Part shown: one piece after another, positions 1-7,174 of the stretch
Layout: the number at the start of each line of letters is the position of its first letter
How positions within the stretch are numbered: the stretch's first letter is position 1
NCBI GenBank assembly: GCA_023427845.1
Contig: JAEYZX010000030.1
Coordinates: forward strand, 1-13,507
DNA: 13,507 bases
Origin: Bacteroidota bacterium
Lineage (GTDB): Bacteria; Bacteroidota; Bacteroidia; Flavobacteriales; Flavobacteriaceae
Direction: 5' to 3'
The notes under the pieces: generated by a model
The model's input: only the letters and a program-made list of their open reading frames with translations
What the model was told of the DNA's origin: nothing
The model's database searches: none
Translations under genes and position numbers: made by a program

Positions 1-17
1 TGTAGTCTGTCTAACAT
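1..17 (-). CDS. possible 5' end of a leftward gene, cut by the window edge
   Basis: On the minus strand an ATG at 17-15 opens a frame that reads M-L-D-R-L before leaving the window. A TAnnTTTG-type element (39-46, minus strand) lies at a sensible distance upstream. From memory, flavobacterial peptide chain release factor 1 often begins with these residues, so prfA is a guess worth testing. Five codons cannot prove a gene. Confidence 0.3.
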
Positions 18-38
18 TGTAGTCCTATTAATGGACGG

Positions 39-46
39 CAAAATTA
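39..46 (-). promoter_or_regulatory. candidate -7 element for the leftward gene
   Basis: The minus strand reads TAATTTTG, a full match to the Bacteroidetes -7 consensus TAnnTTTG, about 22 bp before the ATG at 17. I see no clear TTG -33 element at 19-20 bp spacing, so the call rests on one motif in AT-rich DNA. Confidence 0.3.
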
Positions 47-84
47 CGAAAAATAGTTTACCGGAAGTTATTACCCAGCTACTG

Positions 85-101
85 TAATTTTGTTAATTTT
101 G
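85..101 (+). promoter_or_regulatory. two overlapping -7 elements for the lipoprotein gene
   Basis: TAATTTTG occurs twice on the plus strand, at 85-92 and 94-101; both fit TAnnTTTG. Either would place transcription start 10-25 nt before the ATG at 120. A good TTG at -33 is missing for both. If this promoter is real, the upstream in-frame TTG at 90 cannot be the start codon. Confidence 0.35.
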
Positions 102-119
102 GACGAAATAAACAATAAG

Positions 120-626
120 ATGAAAAACAGGATTACAATTTTAGCGATCATACTTTTCGGGATGATTTCATGTAAAAAATCGGAAACGGACGAAGCTGGC
201 GCGACTCCAACAAAGGCTTATGGCGAACTTGAAAAAGCCGGCTGGCTGATCGGGAAATGGGAAAACAATACGCCACAAGGTAATCTGTCGGAAACTTGGT
301 CCCGTAAGAACGATTCGGTTTTCACGGCTACGACTTACTTCATTATGAACAACGACACTATGTTTTCGGAAAGCATTGAACTTATCGAAAACGATGGGAA
401 ATTGATTTACAATGCTAAAGTCAGCGATCAAAACAACGGTGAGCCAGTTCCTTTTACCGCCACTCAAACTACTGATAAACTGATCGAGTTTGCGAATCCG
501 AACCACGATTATCCAAATAACATCGCGTACAAACGAATTTCTGCCGATAGTGTTGTCGCTATTATCTCGGGAATCGAAAACGGCAAGCAGAAGCATGAAG
601 AATTTGGGATGCGCAGAGCAAAATAA
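120..626 (+). CDS. DUF6265-type lipoprotein
   Basis: This 168-residue protein begins with a lipoprotein signal: a short basic N-terminus, a hydrophobic stretch (residues 5-16) and a lipobox M-I-S-C with the lipidated cysteine at 18. It is therefore probably anchored in the cell envelope. The mature part has a W-L-I-G-K-W segment near 42-47 and an F-A-N-P-N-H-D-Y-P segment near 124-132, which resemble the DUF6265 family pattern of W-x-x-G-x-W followed by F-E-N-P-x-H-D-F-P. The function of that family is unknown. ATG at 120 is chosen over the in-frame TTG at 90 because it starts exactly at the signal peptide and leaves room for the promoter elements. The gene stands alone, with a strong terminator 22 nt after its stop. 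Confidence 0.85.
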   Translation: MKNRITILAIILFGMISCKKSETDEAGATPTKAYGELEKAGWLIGKWENNTPQGNLSETWSRKNDSVFTATTYFIMNNDTMFSESIELIENDGKLIYNAKVSDQNNGEPVPFTATQTTDKLIEFANPNHDYPNNIAYKRISADSVVAIISGIENGKQKHEEFGMRRAK

Positions 627-647
627 CTCTTCCGACCAAAATAACAT

Positions 648-672
648 AACCCGCTTTTTTGCGGGTTTTTTT
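648..672 (+). terminator. intrinsic terminator after the lipoprotein gene
   Basis: A perfect 7-bp stem AACCCGC/GCGGGTT (648-654 with 661-667) closes a six-T loop and runs into a T tract at 666-672. It separates the lipoprotein gene from the iron-uptake genes. Confidence 0.9.
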
Positions 673-710
673 GTGCGATAATTTTCGAGTGAAGCTAACT
701 GTTAAAATTT

Positions 711-733
711 TTATTAATAATTATTCTAAATAA
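711..733 (+). promoter_or_regulatory. candidate operator 1, imperfect 23-bp palindrome
   Basis: Left arm TTATTAATAAT and right arm ATTCTAAATAA flank one central base; 9 of 11 arm positions are complementary. It ends two bases before the -33 element of the siderophore receptor promoter. A second palindrome sharing the right-arm sequence TCTAAATAA lies exactly 60 bp downstream (771-793). Its size and place suit a dimeric repressor; a Fur-type iron regulator is the obvious candidate, by inference from the gene's function. Confidence 0.5.
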
Positions 734-735
734 GA

Positions 736-765
736 TTGATTTTTTGAAATCATTAACTACTTTTG
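736..765 (+). promoter_or_regulatory. promoter of the siderophore receptor gene
   Basis: TTG at 736-738, a 19-bp spacer, then TACTTTTG at 758-765 fit the Bacteroidetes primary sigma factor consensus. Transcription should start near 771-773, giving a leader of about 33 nt before the ATG at 805. The promoter lies between two palindromes. Confidence 0.75.
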
Positions 766-770
766 CGTCA

Positions 771-793
771 TTATTTTTATTAAATCTAAATAA
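771..793 (+). promoter_or_regulatory. candidate operator 2, imperfect 23-bp palindrome
   Basis: Left arm TTATTTTTATT and right arm AATCTAAATAA flank one central base, with 9 of 11 positions complementary. It covers the predicted transcription start and leader of the receptor gene. The right arm shares TCTAAATAA with operator 1, and the two unpaired arm positions (7 and 8 of the left arm) overlap those of operator 1, so both look like degenerate versions of one ideal site. Confidence 0.5.
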
Positions 794-804
794 ATCAAGC
801 TTTC

Positions 805-2967
805 ATGAAAAAAATAACCAGTTTCACTGCGTTGGTATTCGGGTTTCTGACAGTATCGGCACAGCAAAATCCAACTACCAAGACAGATTCTCTAAATGTT
901 CTAACCGAAGTCATCATACAAACGAGCGCAAACAAGCTTAAACGCGACCAAAGTGCCACCGTATCAAAAATGCCACTGAAAGACATCGAAAACCCGCAAG
1001 TCTATAATGCAATCCCATCAGAGGTTTTGAAAGAGCAGGTCGTAACGAATTTCAGCGATGCGATTAAAAATGCGACCGGAGTGTTCCGGCTTTGGGAATC
1101 TACGGGGCGTGGCGGCGATGGTGCCGAATTTTATTCGATGCGCGGCTTCGCAGTCCAACCAACGATGATCAACGGGCTTCCGGGAATCAACAACGGCAGC
1201 ATCGATCCGGCGAATGTCGACAACATCGAGGTCATCAAAGGACCTTCGGGAACCTTGTTCGGCAGCAGCCTCATTTCGTACGGCGGCTTGATAAACATAG
1301 TGACCAAAAAGCCTTACACTTATTTTGGAGGTGAAATTGCATACAATGCCGGCAGCTACGGACTCGATCGCATAACTGCCGATATTAATGTGCCACTGAC
1401 CAAACAGAATGATGTGTTGTTCCGAATCAATACCGCTTATCAGAGCGAAAACAGCTTCCAGGATGCCGGTTTTAACAAGTCACTGTTTGTAGCTCCGGCG
1501 CTCACCTACATCGTAAATGATAAACTGACTTTCCACATCAACACCGAATTTACGAGCCGGGAATCTGCAAATGCTCCAATGATTTTCCTGAATCGTTCGA
1601 ATCCGCTGATGTTTGATTCGATTGAGCTTTTCGAAAACAATTACAAAAACTCGTTTACGACAAATAACCTTACCATCAGCAACCCGACATTCAATTTGCA
1701 GGCGCAGATGATGTATAAGTTGTCTGGCACGTGGACCTCGCAGACCGTACTTTCACGAAGCAACAGTAAAACGGATGGCTATTACCACTACTTATTCGAC
1801 AATTCGGATGGAAGCACGTTCGCAAGATGGATTACGAAACTCAATGGTGAAACGCTGACAACCGACATCCAGCAAAATTTCATCGGAGATTTCAAAATCG
1901 GAAATATGCGGAACAGGATCGTTGCAGGCCTTGACTACTACACTTCAAACATTTTAAACGGAAGTTCGGGATATGTCGGCAACGGCGAAGTGAACCTGCT
2001 AACGCAAACCGACACGGGAATACTTTCTCAGGAAGGTGTCGACAATCTTTTGGTGGCAGCTCCACCAGGCAATTTATCGGCCGAAAACAAAGTTTACAGC
2101 GCATACGTTTCCGATGTTATCAATTTTACCCCGTCTTTATCCCTTATGGCAAGTTTGCGCGTGGATCATTTTACCGGAAAAATTTCGCAGTACTCGGCCG
2201 ACGACACCAAAGGTCAAACGGCATTTTCACCCAAATTTGGCGTGGTGTATCAGCCGGTGATCGACAAAGTTTCAATCTTCGCAAACTATATGGATGGGTT
2301 TATGAACGTTGATCCGTCGGCCCGCTATGATGCGGAAGGTAACCTTCTGGGCAATCAATCTTTCGATCCCGAGCATGCCAATCAGTTTGAGTTCGGCGTC
2401 AAAACAAATTTGTACAAAGACCGAATTTCATTGACCGCAAGCTACTATAACATCACCGTTAAAGACCGCGTGATGATCGACCCGGACAACGTACTGAACT
2501 CGATTCAGGGTGGCGAAGTCCAGAGCAAAGGTTTTGAGGTGAGCATTGTTGCAACTCCAATTACGGGATTAAACCTGATTGCGGGCTTCAGCAACAACGA
2601 TTCTGAAGTCACCAAAGATTATGTTGACAGCGGCTACCTCGGTATGCGACCAGAAGAAGCCGGACCTGAGACATTGGTGAACTTCTGGGCAAGCTATACT
2701 GTTAACGAAGGCCTATTAAGCGGATTCGGACTCGGGTTTGGCGGAAACCATGCAAGCGAACATAAAACGATGAACCGAAGCGGAATCGGGACTTTTGAGC
2801 TTCCCTCGTATACAATATTGAACTCGGCGTTGACCTATAACGCAAGCAGATTTGCAATTGCATTAAAGCTCAACAATATGCTTAACGACAAATATTATAC
2901 CGGCTGGTCGACCGTAACGCCGCAACGTTTGCGAAATGTAACTGCAGCATTGACTTATAAATTTTAG
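805..2967 (+). CDS. TonB-dependent siderophore receptor
   Basis: A 720-residue outer-membrane receptor that takes up ferric siderophores using energy passed on by TonB. Residues 1-20 are a signal peptide ending in S-A-Q. A TonB-box-like segment, L-T-E-V-I-I, lies near 33-38. The plug domain covers about 45-170 and ends with the family pattern I-E-V-I-K-G-P-S-G-T-L-F-G (141-153) and G-G-L-I-N-I-V-T-K-K-P (160-170). The rest is a beta-barrel closing with a terminal phenylalanine, as usual for outer-membrane proteins. It lacks the extra N-terminal carboxypeptidase-like or signalling domain of many Bacteroidetes receptors, so it resembles ferrichrome or hydroxamate-type receptors; the real ligand cannot be read from sequence. 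It is probably iron-regulated through the flanking palindromes. The PepSY gene follows after a hairpin. Confidence 0.92.
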   Translation: MKKITSFTALVFGFLTVSAQQNPTTKTDSLNVLTEVIIQTSANKLKRDQSATVSKMPLKDIENPQVYNAIPSEVLKEQVVTNFSDAIKNATGVFRLWESTGRGGDGAEFYSMRGFAVQPTMINGLPGINNGSIDPANVDNIEVIKGPSGTLFGSSLISYGGLINIVTKKPYTYFGGEIAYNAGSYGLDRITADINVPLTKQNDVLFRINTAYQSENSFQDAGFNKSLFVAPALTYIVNDKLTFHINTEFTSRESANAPMIFLNRSNPLMFDSIELFENNYKNSFTTNNLTISNPTFNLQAQMMYKLSGTWTSQTVLSRSNSKTDGYYHYLFDNSDGSTFARWITKLNGETLTTDIQQNFIGDFKIGNMRNRIVAGLDYYTSNILNGSSGYVGNGEVNLLTQTDTGILSQEGVDNLLVAAPPGNLSAENKVYSAYVSDVINFTPSLSLMASLRVDHFTGKISQYSADDTKGQTAFSPKFGVVYQPVIDKVSIFANYMDGFMNVDPSARYDAEGNLLGNQSFDPEHANQFEFGVKTNLYKDRISLTASYYNITVKDRVMIDPDNVLNSIQGGEVQSKGFEVSIVATPITGLNLIAGFSNNDSEVTKDYVDSGYLGMRPEEAGPETLVNFWASYTVNEGLLSGFGLGFGGNHASEHKTMNRSGIGTFELPSYTILNSALTYNASRFAIALKLNNMLNDKYYTGWSTVTPQRLRNVTAALTYKF

Positions 2968-2978
2968 TTAGTTGGTTG

Positions 2979-3008
2979 GCTCCCCGATCCGTTGGGGGGC
3001 TTTATTTT
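2979..3008 (+). terminator. hairpin between receptor and PepSY genes
   Basis: GCTCCCC (2979-2985) pairs with GGGGGGC (2994-3000), with one G-T pair and an 8-nt loop, followed by TTTATTTT. The 47-nt gap to the PepSY start holds this intrinsic terminator and no good promoter, so the second gene may depend on partial read-through and be made in smaller amounts. Confidence 0.75.
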
Positions 3009-3014
3009 AAAAAG

Positions 3015-4166
3015 ATGAAAAAAAGTTCGTTTAAAAAATCGGTTCGTATCGTTCACCTTTGGCTCGGAATGGCCTCGGGAATTGTCGTTTTCATTATGGC
3101 AATCACAGGATGTTTGTATGCGTTCCAAATGGAAATCCAGGACCTCACGCAGGAATATCGGCACGTAGAAGCACAAAACACCGAATTTCTTCCGCCCTCG
3201 ATACTCGAAAAAATTGCGCGTGCCGAAGTGCCAAACAAAATATTGCACGCAATCCAATACAGCGAACCCGATAAAGCGGCAGAAGCAATTTTTTATAGTT
3301 ACGAACCCGAGTATTATTACATCAGTTATATCAATCCGTATACCGGTGCGGTGCAGGCGACCGTTGACCAACATAGCGGATTTTTCCCATTCATACTCGA
3401 TGGCCATTTTAATCTATGGCTGCCGCACGAAATAGGACGGCCAATCATCGCTTCGGCCACGTTGATTTTCATATTTATGCTGATAAGCGGACTCATTCTC
3501 TGGTATCCGAAGAATAAAAAAGCGGCCAAACAACGATTCTGGTTTCGGTGGAAAGACAGCACCAAATGGAAAAGAAAAAACTACGATTTCCACAACATCA
3601 CCGGATTTTACATAATGATGATTGCAATGATTTTTGCACTTACCGGACTTGTTTGGGGTTTTGATTGGTTTGCAAGCGGCTATTATTCGGCTATGGGAGG
3701 CGAGAAATCGCTTGTGTACGAAGACCCTGTTTCTGAAAAGAAAACCGACCTCGCGCTGGCTACAAATCCGTTGGACAAGGCTTGGCTGATGATGCGCGAG
3801 CAATATCCAAACGCAAAATCGATTGAAGTCCACCCGCCCGAAACCGCACAATCCTCGATCGCTGCAAACGCGAATCCCGAGGACGGCACCTATTGGAAAA
3901 TCGATTATCGATATTTTGACCAATATACGTTGGAAGAAAAAACGGTCGAGCACGTCTGGGGCCGATTCCCCGACGCAACCTTATCCGATAAGGTCATGCG
4001 GATGAATTACGACATCCATACCGGCGCAATACTCGGACTGCCGGGAAAAATCTTCGCATTCCTGATCAGTCTATTGATCGCGACGCTTCCGATTACCGGA
4101 TTTATGGTTTGGCTCGGAAGGAAAAACAAAAGAAAAAAAGCAACCTTACAATTGATTGCCGAATAA
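3015..4166 (+). CDS. PepSY-TM protein, probable ferrisiderophore reductase
   Basis: This 383-residue inner-membrane protein belongs to the PepSY-associated transmembrane family. Four membrane segments are visible at about 18-38, 143-164, 197-220 and 345-368, with two large loops between segments 1-2 and 3-4. Histidines sit at conserved-looking places beside the membrane segments: H14, H131, H138, H193 and H335. In characterised relatives such as FoxB of Pseudomonas aeruginosa, membrane histidines hold haems and the protein reduces ferric siderophores in the periplasm. Its position behind a siderophore receptor supports that role here. ATG at 3015 is chosen because the in-frame TTG at 2976 lies inside the terminator hairpin and adds residues of no family character. 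A pure transport or accessory role is also possible. Confidence 0.85.
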   Translation: MKKSSFKKSVRIVHLWLGMASGIVVFIMAITGCLYAFQMEIQDLTQEYRHVEAQNTEFLPPSILEKIARAEVPNKILHAIQYSEPDKAAEAIFYSYEPEYYYISYINPYTGAVQATVDQHSGFFPFILDGHFNLWLPHEIGRPIIASATLIFIFMLISGLILWYPKNKKAAKQRFWFRWKDSTKWKRKNYDFHNITGFYIMMIAMIFALTGLVWGFDWFASGYYSAMGGEKSLVYEDPVSEKKTDLALATNPLDKAWLMMREQYPNAKSIEVHPPETAQSSIAANANPEDGTYWKIDYRYFDQYTLEEKTVEHVWGRFPDATLSDKVMRMNYDIHTGAILGLPGKIFAFLISLLIATLPITGFMVWLGRKNKRKKATLQLIAE

Positions 4167-4185
4167 ATTTGAAAATCACAAAATT

Positions 4186-4228
4186 CAAATTCCAAATTCC
4201 AATGGTAAACAATGGAATTTGGTATTTG
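4186..4228. repeat. 43-bp hairpin repeat, copy 1
   Basis: Two 16-bp arms (4186-4201 and 4213-4228) pair at 15 of 16 positions around an 11-nt loop, ATGGTAAACAA. It lies 19 bp after the PepSY stop and may end transcription from that side. The same structure with nearly the same loop recurs at 4321-4363. Confidence 0.8.
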
Positions 4229-4436
4229 GTATTTGGTTTTTGGTTTTTGGTTTTTGGAATTTGTGATTTGTTATTTAATAATTTTGGAGCTGTTCCGGCT
4301 AGGCCGAAATCCCAAAAATTCAAATTCCAAATCCCAATGGTAAACGATGGAATTTGGAATTTGGAATTTGGTAATTGGTTTTTGGTTTTTGGAATTTGGT
4401 ATTTGTTTTTTGGAATTTTGATTTTGGAATTTTGAT
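4229..4436. repeat. TTTGG/TTTTTGG simple-sequence region between convergent genes
   Basis: The plus strand is dominated by short units such as GGTATTT, GGTTTTT and GGAATTT in irregular order, interrupted by unique sequence at about 4261-4315. This stretch has no credible gene: the reading frame that crosses it encodes only repeat-derived residues. It separates the convergent PepSY and pepD genes and includes the second 43-bp hairpin. Confidence 0.8.
4321..4363. repeat. 43-bp hairpin repeat, copy 2
   Basis: Arms 4321-4336 and 4348-4363 pair at 15 of 16 positions around the loop ATGGTAAACGA, one base different from copy 1. Arm length, loop length and loop sequence are shared with copy 1, which lies 135 bp upstream, so this is a duplicated element and not chance symmetry. 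Confidence 0.8.
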
Positions 4437-4448
4437 TTTACAAATACC

Positions 4449-5912
4449 TTAATTCTTCACCGGAATATTCTCCAGGATCTCCAGCACAAATTTCCAGTAT
4501 TTCTGCGCCGATGAAATGCTGGCGCGTTCGTCGGGCGAGTGCGCGCCGTGTATGGTCGGACCAAAAGAAATCATATCCATTTCAGGATAATTGGTTCCGA
4601 GAATGCCGCATTCGAGTCCGGCGTGGCAAGCTACTACCCTGGGTTTTTCGCCCACCTGTTTTTCGTAAATATTGACCAGAACGTTAAGAATTTCAGATTT
4701 TACATTTGGCGTCCAGCCCGGATATGATCCCGAGAATTCAACTTCGCAACCCGAAAGCTCGAAGGCTGAGCGAAGTGCGTTTGCCAAATCGAATTTTGAC
4801 GATTCGACCGATGAACGGGTAAGGCATCCAACAGAAATTTCGCCGTCTTTTATGATAACGCGAGCGATGTTGTTTGAGGTTTCTACAAGGTCGATCATAT
4901 CGGCGCTCATTCGGTAAACGCCATTATGTGCGGCATAGATCGAACGAAGAATTCCTTCCTGGACACCGAGATCCATCACTTTTTCTGGGAGTTCGCTTTT
5001 TGTGATTTCGATTGTAAGATTCGGCTCCATTGTTTTGAACTCGGCCTTGATCTCATTGATTGTTTCCTGCATGTCGAACACATACGCTTCATCATACATT
5101 TTTGCGATGATCACTTTTGCAGTGCTTTCGCGCGGGATCGCATTTCGCAGGCTCCCACCGTCGATTTCGCTTATCTGCAGACCAAAGTTCGTGAATCCGT
5201 CAAACAGCAGCCGGTTCATGATTTTATTGGCGTTGCCCAAACCTTTATGGATATCCATTCCCGAGTGGCCACCCTGCAACCCTTTAACGGTGATCGTATA
5301 ACCAACCGAATCTTCGGGAGTTTGTTCTTCACGATAACTGCGTTTTGCCGTTACATCGACACCGCCTGCACATCCGATATCAATTTCGTCATCTTCTTCG
5401 GTATCGAGGTTCAACAGGATTTCACCTTTGAGGATTCCGCCTTTAAGGTTCAAAGCGCCTGTCATACCGGTTTCTTCATCAATCGTAAAAAGAGCCTCCA
5501 AAGCCGGATGCGGAATATCGGTCGATTCGAGGATTGCCATTATTGTCGCAACTCCGAGTCCGTTGTCGGCTCCGAGTGTCGTGCCACGCGCGCGTACCCA
5601 ATCACCATCGACATACATTTCGATTCCCTGTGTTTCAAAATCAAAAACGGTGTCGTTATTTTTCTGGTGCACCATATCGAGATGGCTTTGCATCACGATT
5701 GGCTTTCGATTTTCCATTCCGGGAGTTGCGGGTTTTCGAATAATTACATTTCGGATTTCGTCTTCGAAAGTCTCCAATCCGAGTTTGTTTCCAAACTCCT
5801 TCATAAATGCGATTACGCGGTCTTCTCTTTTGGACGGACGCGGCACCGCATTCAGGTCGGCGAACTTATTCCATAATGCTTTTGGCTCAAGGTTTCGTAT
5901 TTCGTTGCTCAT
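4449..5912 (-). CDS. pepD: aminoacyl-histidine dipeptidase (peptidase family M20C)
   Basis: A 487-residue cytosolic zinc dipeptidase that cleaves X-His dipeptides such as carnosine and other short peptides. The length is typical of PepD. The metal and catalytic residues are all visible: H77 and D79 in S-H-L-D-M-V, D116 in G-A-D-N-G, the catalytic pair E146-E147 in D-E-E-T-G, D170 in N-L-D-T-E, and H458 in G-A-H-S-P-D-E. These match the order and spacing of the known M20C active site. The lid domain lies roughly between 185 and 400. ATG at 5912 is chosen over the in-frame start at 5978 because the protein then begins at the usual PepD N-terminus and a -7 element fits just upstream. It is a single gene, convergent with the PepSY gene and divergent from the DUF3810 gene. 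Confidence 0.95.
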   Translation of the reverse strand: MSNEIRNLEPKALWNKFADLNAVPRPSKREDRVIAFMKEFGNKLGLETFEDEIRNVIIRKPATPGMENRKPIVMQSHLDMVHQKNNDTVFDFETQGIEMYVDGDWVRARGTTLGADNGLGVATIMAILESTDIPHPALEALFTIDEETGMTGALNLKGGILKGEILLNLDTEEDDEIDIGCAGGVDVTAKRSYREEQTPEDSVGYTITVKGLQGGHSGMDIHKGLGNANKIMNRLLFDGFTNFGLQISEIDGGSLRNAIPRESTAKVIIAKMYDEAYVFDMQETINEIKAEFKTMEPNLTIEITKSELPEKVMDLGVQEGILRSIYAAHNGVYRMSADMIDLVETSNNIARVIIKDGEISVGCLTRSSVESSKFDLANALRSAFELSGCEVEFSGSYPGWTPNVKSEILNVLVNIYEKQVGEKPRVVACHAGLECGILGTNYPEMDMISFGPTIHGAHSPDERASISSAQKYWKFVLEILENIPVKN

Positions 5913-5933
5913 TTTCTGATCTAAATTAAGCCG

Positions 5934-5941
5934 CAAAGTTA
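5934..5941 (-). promoter_or_regulatory. candidate -7 element for pepD
   Basis: The minus strand reads TAACTTTG, a full match to TAnnTTTG, 22 bp before the pepD ATG. No TTG is found at the expected -33 distance, so only half of the promoter pattern is present. Confidence 0.4.
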
Positions 5942-6010
5942 CAAAGTTTAAAAGCGGGATTCGACATTTTGACTGCATCGGTCCTATATTTACAAAAAGA
6001 TTATTGTTTG

Positions 6011-7075
6011 ATGCCTAGAAAATACATATTGCCGATATTCCTTGTCGTACAGATCATACTGATTCAGATTGTTTCACAATTTCCTGAATCGGTCGAGCGC
6101 TATTACAGCAACGGCATTTTTGTTCCTATCTCGAAAATGCTCCGCATCCTTTTTGGCTGGATTCCGTTTGCGGTGGGCGACATCATTTACTTTATTGTGA
6201 TTTTCATTATTATCCGCTGGTTTTGGAAGAAGAGAAAAACGTGGCGCATTTCATGGAAGGATAATCTATTGCTGATCGTTAGCGGGATTTCGCTGTTTTA
6301 TTTTTTGTTTCACTTTTTATGGGCGCTGAATTACCATCGCGTGAAATTGCATGATAAACTTGGGATCGGAACCGAATATACTGATGCCGAATTGGTCGAA
6401 TTTACCAAACGGCTAATTGTAAAAACAAATGAAATCCATAATAAAATTGAAGCTGCCGACAGTTTAAAGGTGGTATTCCCGTACTCGCGTGAAATTGTTT
6501 TCGAAAAAAACCGCAATGGTTATGACCATCTTGCTAAAGAATATCCGATTTTTTTATATGAAAAACCCAGCGTCAAGAATTCGATAATCAGCCTGCCGCT
6601 GACAGTAATGGGGTTTGCGGGTTATCTGAATCCGTTTACGAACGAGGCGAATGTCAACGAAAAACTGCCGATGTATACTTTTCCGGCTACTGCCAATCAT
6701 GAGATGGCGCACCAGATTGGGTATGCGTCGGAAAGCGAAGCAAACTTCATCGGATTTCTTGCATCTATAAAAAACGATGATTTGTATATTCAGTATTCCG
6801 GTTATACGCTCGCACTTCGTTATTGTTTGCGCAGCATTGAAATCCGTGATGAAAGGCAACTGGAAGCACTTTTGCCGACAATCAATTACGGTATTCTAAT
6901 GAACATCAAAGAAAGCAACGATTTCTGGGAACAATATCAATCGTTCATCGAACAGGGATTTGAATTTTTCTACCACAACTTCCTAAAAATGAATCGTCAG
7001 GAAGAAGGAATGGAAAGTTATAGCAGGTTTGTTGATTTGATGGTGAATTATTACACGAGTCAGGAGTTAGGATAA
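6011..7075 (+). CDS. DUF3810 membrane protein with HEXXH motif, putative metallopeptidase
   Basis: A 354-residue protein with three N-terminal membrane helices (about 5-22, 50-69 and 86-106) and a large C-terminal domain. It matches the DUF3810 family as I know it from Bacteroidetes. The C-terminal domain contains H-E-M-A-H at 230-234, the zinc-binding pattern of many metallopeptidases, with acidic candidates for a third ligand at E241 and E243. The substrate is unknown, and whether it cuts anything is inference. ATG at 6011 is preferred over the in-frame TTG at 5969; a weak -7-like TATATTTA at 5985-5992 lies between them. The last codons (S-Q-E-L-G, stop at 7073-7075) are already part of the TTAGG-type repeat that fills the following spacer. 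Confidence 0.85.
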   Translation: MPRKYILPIFLVVQIILIQIVSQFPESVERYYSNGIFVPISKMLRILFGWIPFAVGDIIYFIVIFIIIRWFWKKRKTWRISWKDNLLLIVSGISLFYFLFHFLWALNYHRVKLHDKLGIGTEYTDAELVEFTKRLIVKTNEIHNKIEAADSLKVVFPYSREIVFEKNRNGYDHLAKEYPIFLYEKPSVKNSIISLPLTVMGFAGYLNPFTNEANVNEKLPMYTFPATANHEMAHQIGYASESEANFIGFLASIKNDDLYIQYSGYTLALRYCLRSIEIRDERQLEALLPTINYGILMNIKESNDFWEQYQSFIEQGFEFFYHNFLKMNRQEEGMESYSRFVDLMVNYYTSQELG

Positions 7076-7106
7076 AGGAATTAGGAAATAGGAGTTAGGG
7101 TTTAGG
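7062..7106 (+). repeat. degenerate AGGAGTTAGG-type repeat overlapping the DUF3810 stop
   Basis: Loose copies of A/T-rich units ending in AGG or AGGG (GAGTTAGG, GAATTAGG, GAAATAGG, GAGTTAGGG, TTTAGG) start inside the last coding residues of the DUF3810 gene and run past its stop. They are imperfectly complementary to the heptamer array at 7140-7167 and can fold with it into a long stem between the convergent genes. Confidence 0.7.
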
Positions 7107-7139
7107 AACCAGGCGATTGGGAACCAGAAGTTAGGACTG

Positions 7140-7167
7140 CCCTAATCCCTAATCCCTAATCCCTTAT
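7140..7167. repeat. heptamer array, 4 units, after the NADH dehydrogenase gene
   Basis: CCCTAAT three times, then CCCTTAT, on the plus strand. Read in the direction of the NADH dehydrogenase gene this is TAAGGGA followed by TTAGGGA units, beginning 7 nt after its stop codon. It is the inverted counterpart of the larger array on the other side of the same gene (8480-8556). Confidence 0.9.
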
Positions 7168-7174
7168 GCCTCTA

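Noticed and set aside
31..87. 18-codon plus-strand frame starting with ATG at 31, open back to the window edge
   Set aside because: It could be the tail of a rightward gene, but 28 open codons in all are not evidence, and the promoter motifs at 39-46 and 85-101 argue for a divergent spacer.
168..647. 159-residue minus-strand open frame opposite the lipoprotein gene
   Set aside because: The plus-strand gene has a lipobox, family motifs and a terminator. The antisense frame begins inside the terminator region and has none of these.
3414..3953. 179-residue minus-strand open frame opposite the PepSY gene
   Set aside because: It overlaps a well-supported gene, has no recognisable motif and crosses the sequence that encodes membrane segments and loops of the PepSY protein.
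4109..4435. 108-residue plus-strand open frame across the TTTGG repeats
   Set aside because: The first part lies in the PepSY gene in another frame; the rest is spelled by simple repeats and the two hairpins, which gives a monotonous F/G/W/L protein.
4926..5876. 316-residue plus-strand open frame opposite pepD
   Set aside because: It lies wholly inside pepD, whose active-site residues and length are all as expected. The antisense product is rich in F, C, H and I without any domain pattern; it is a shadow frame.
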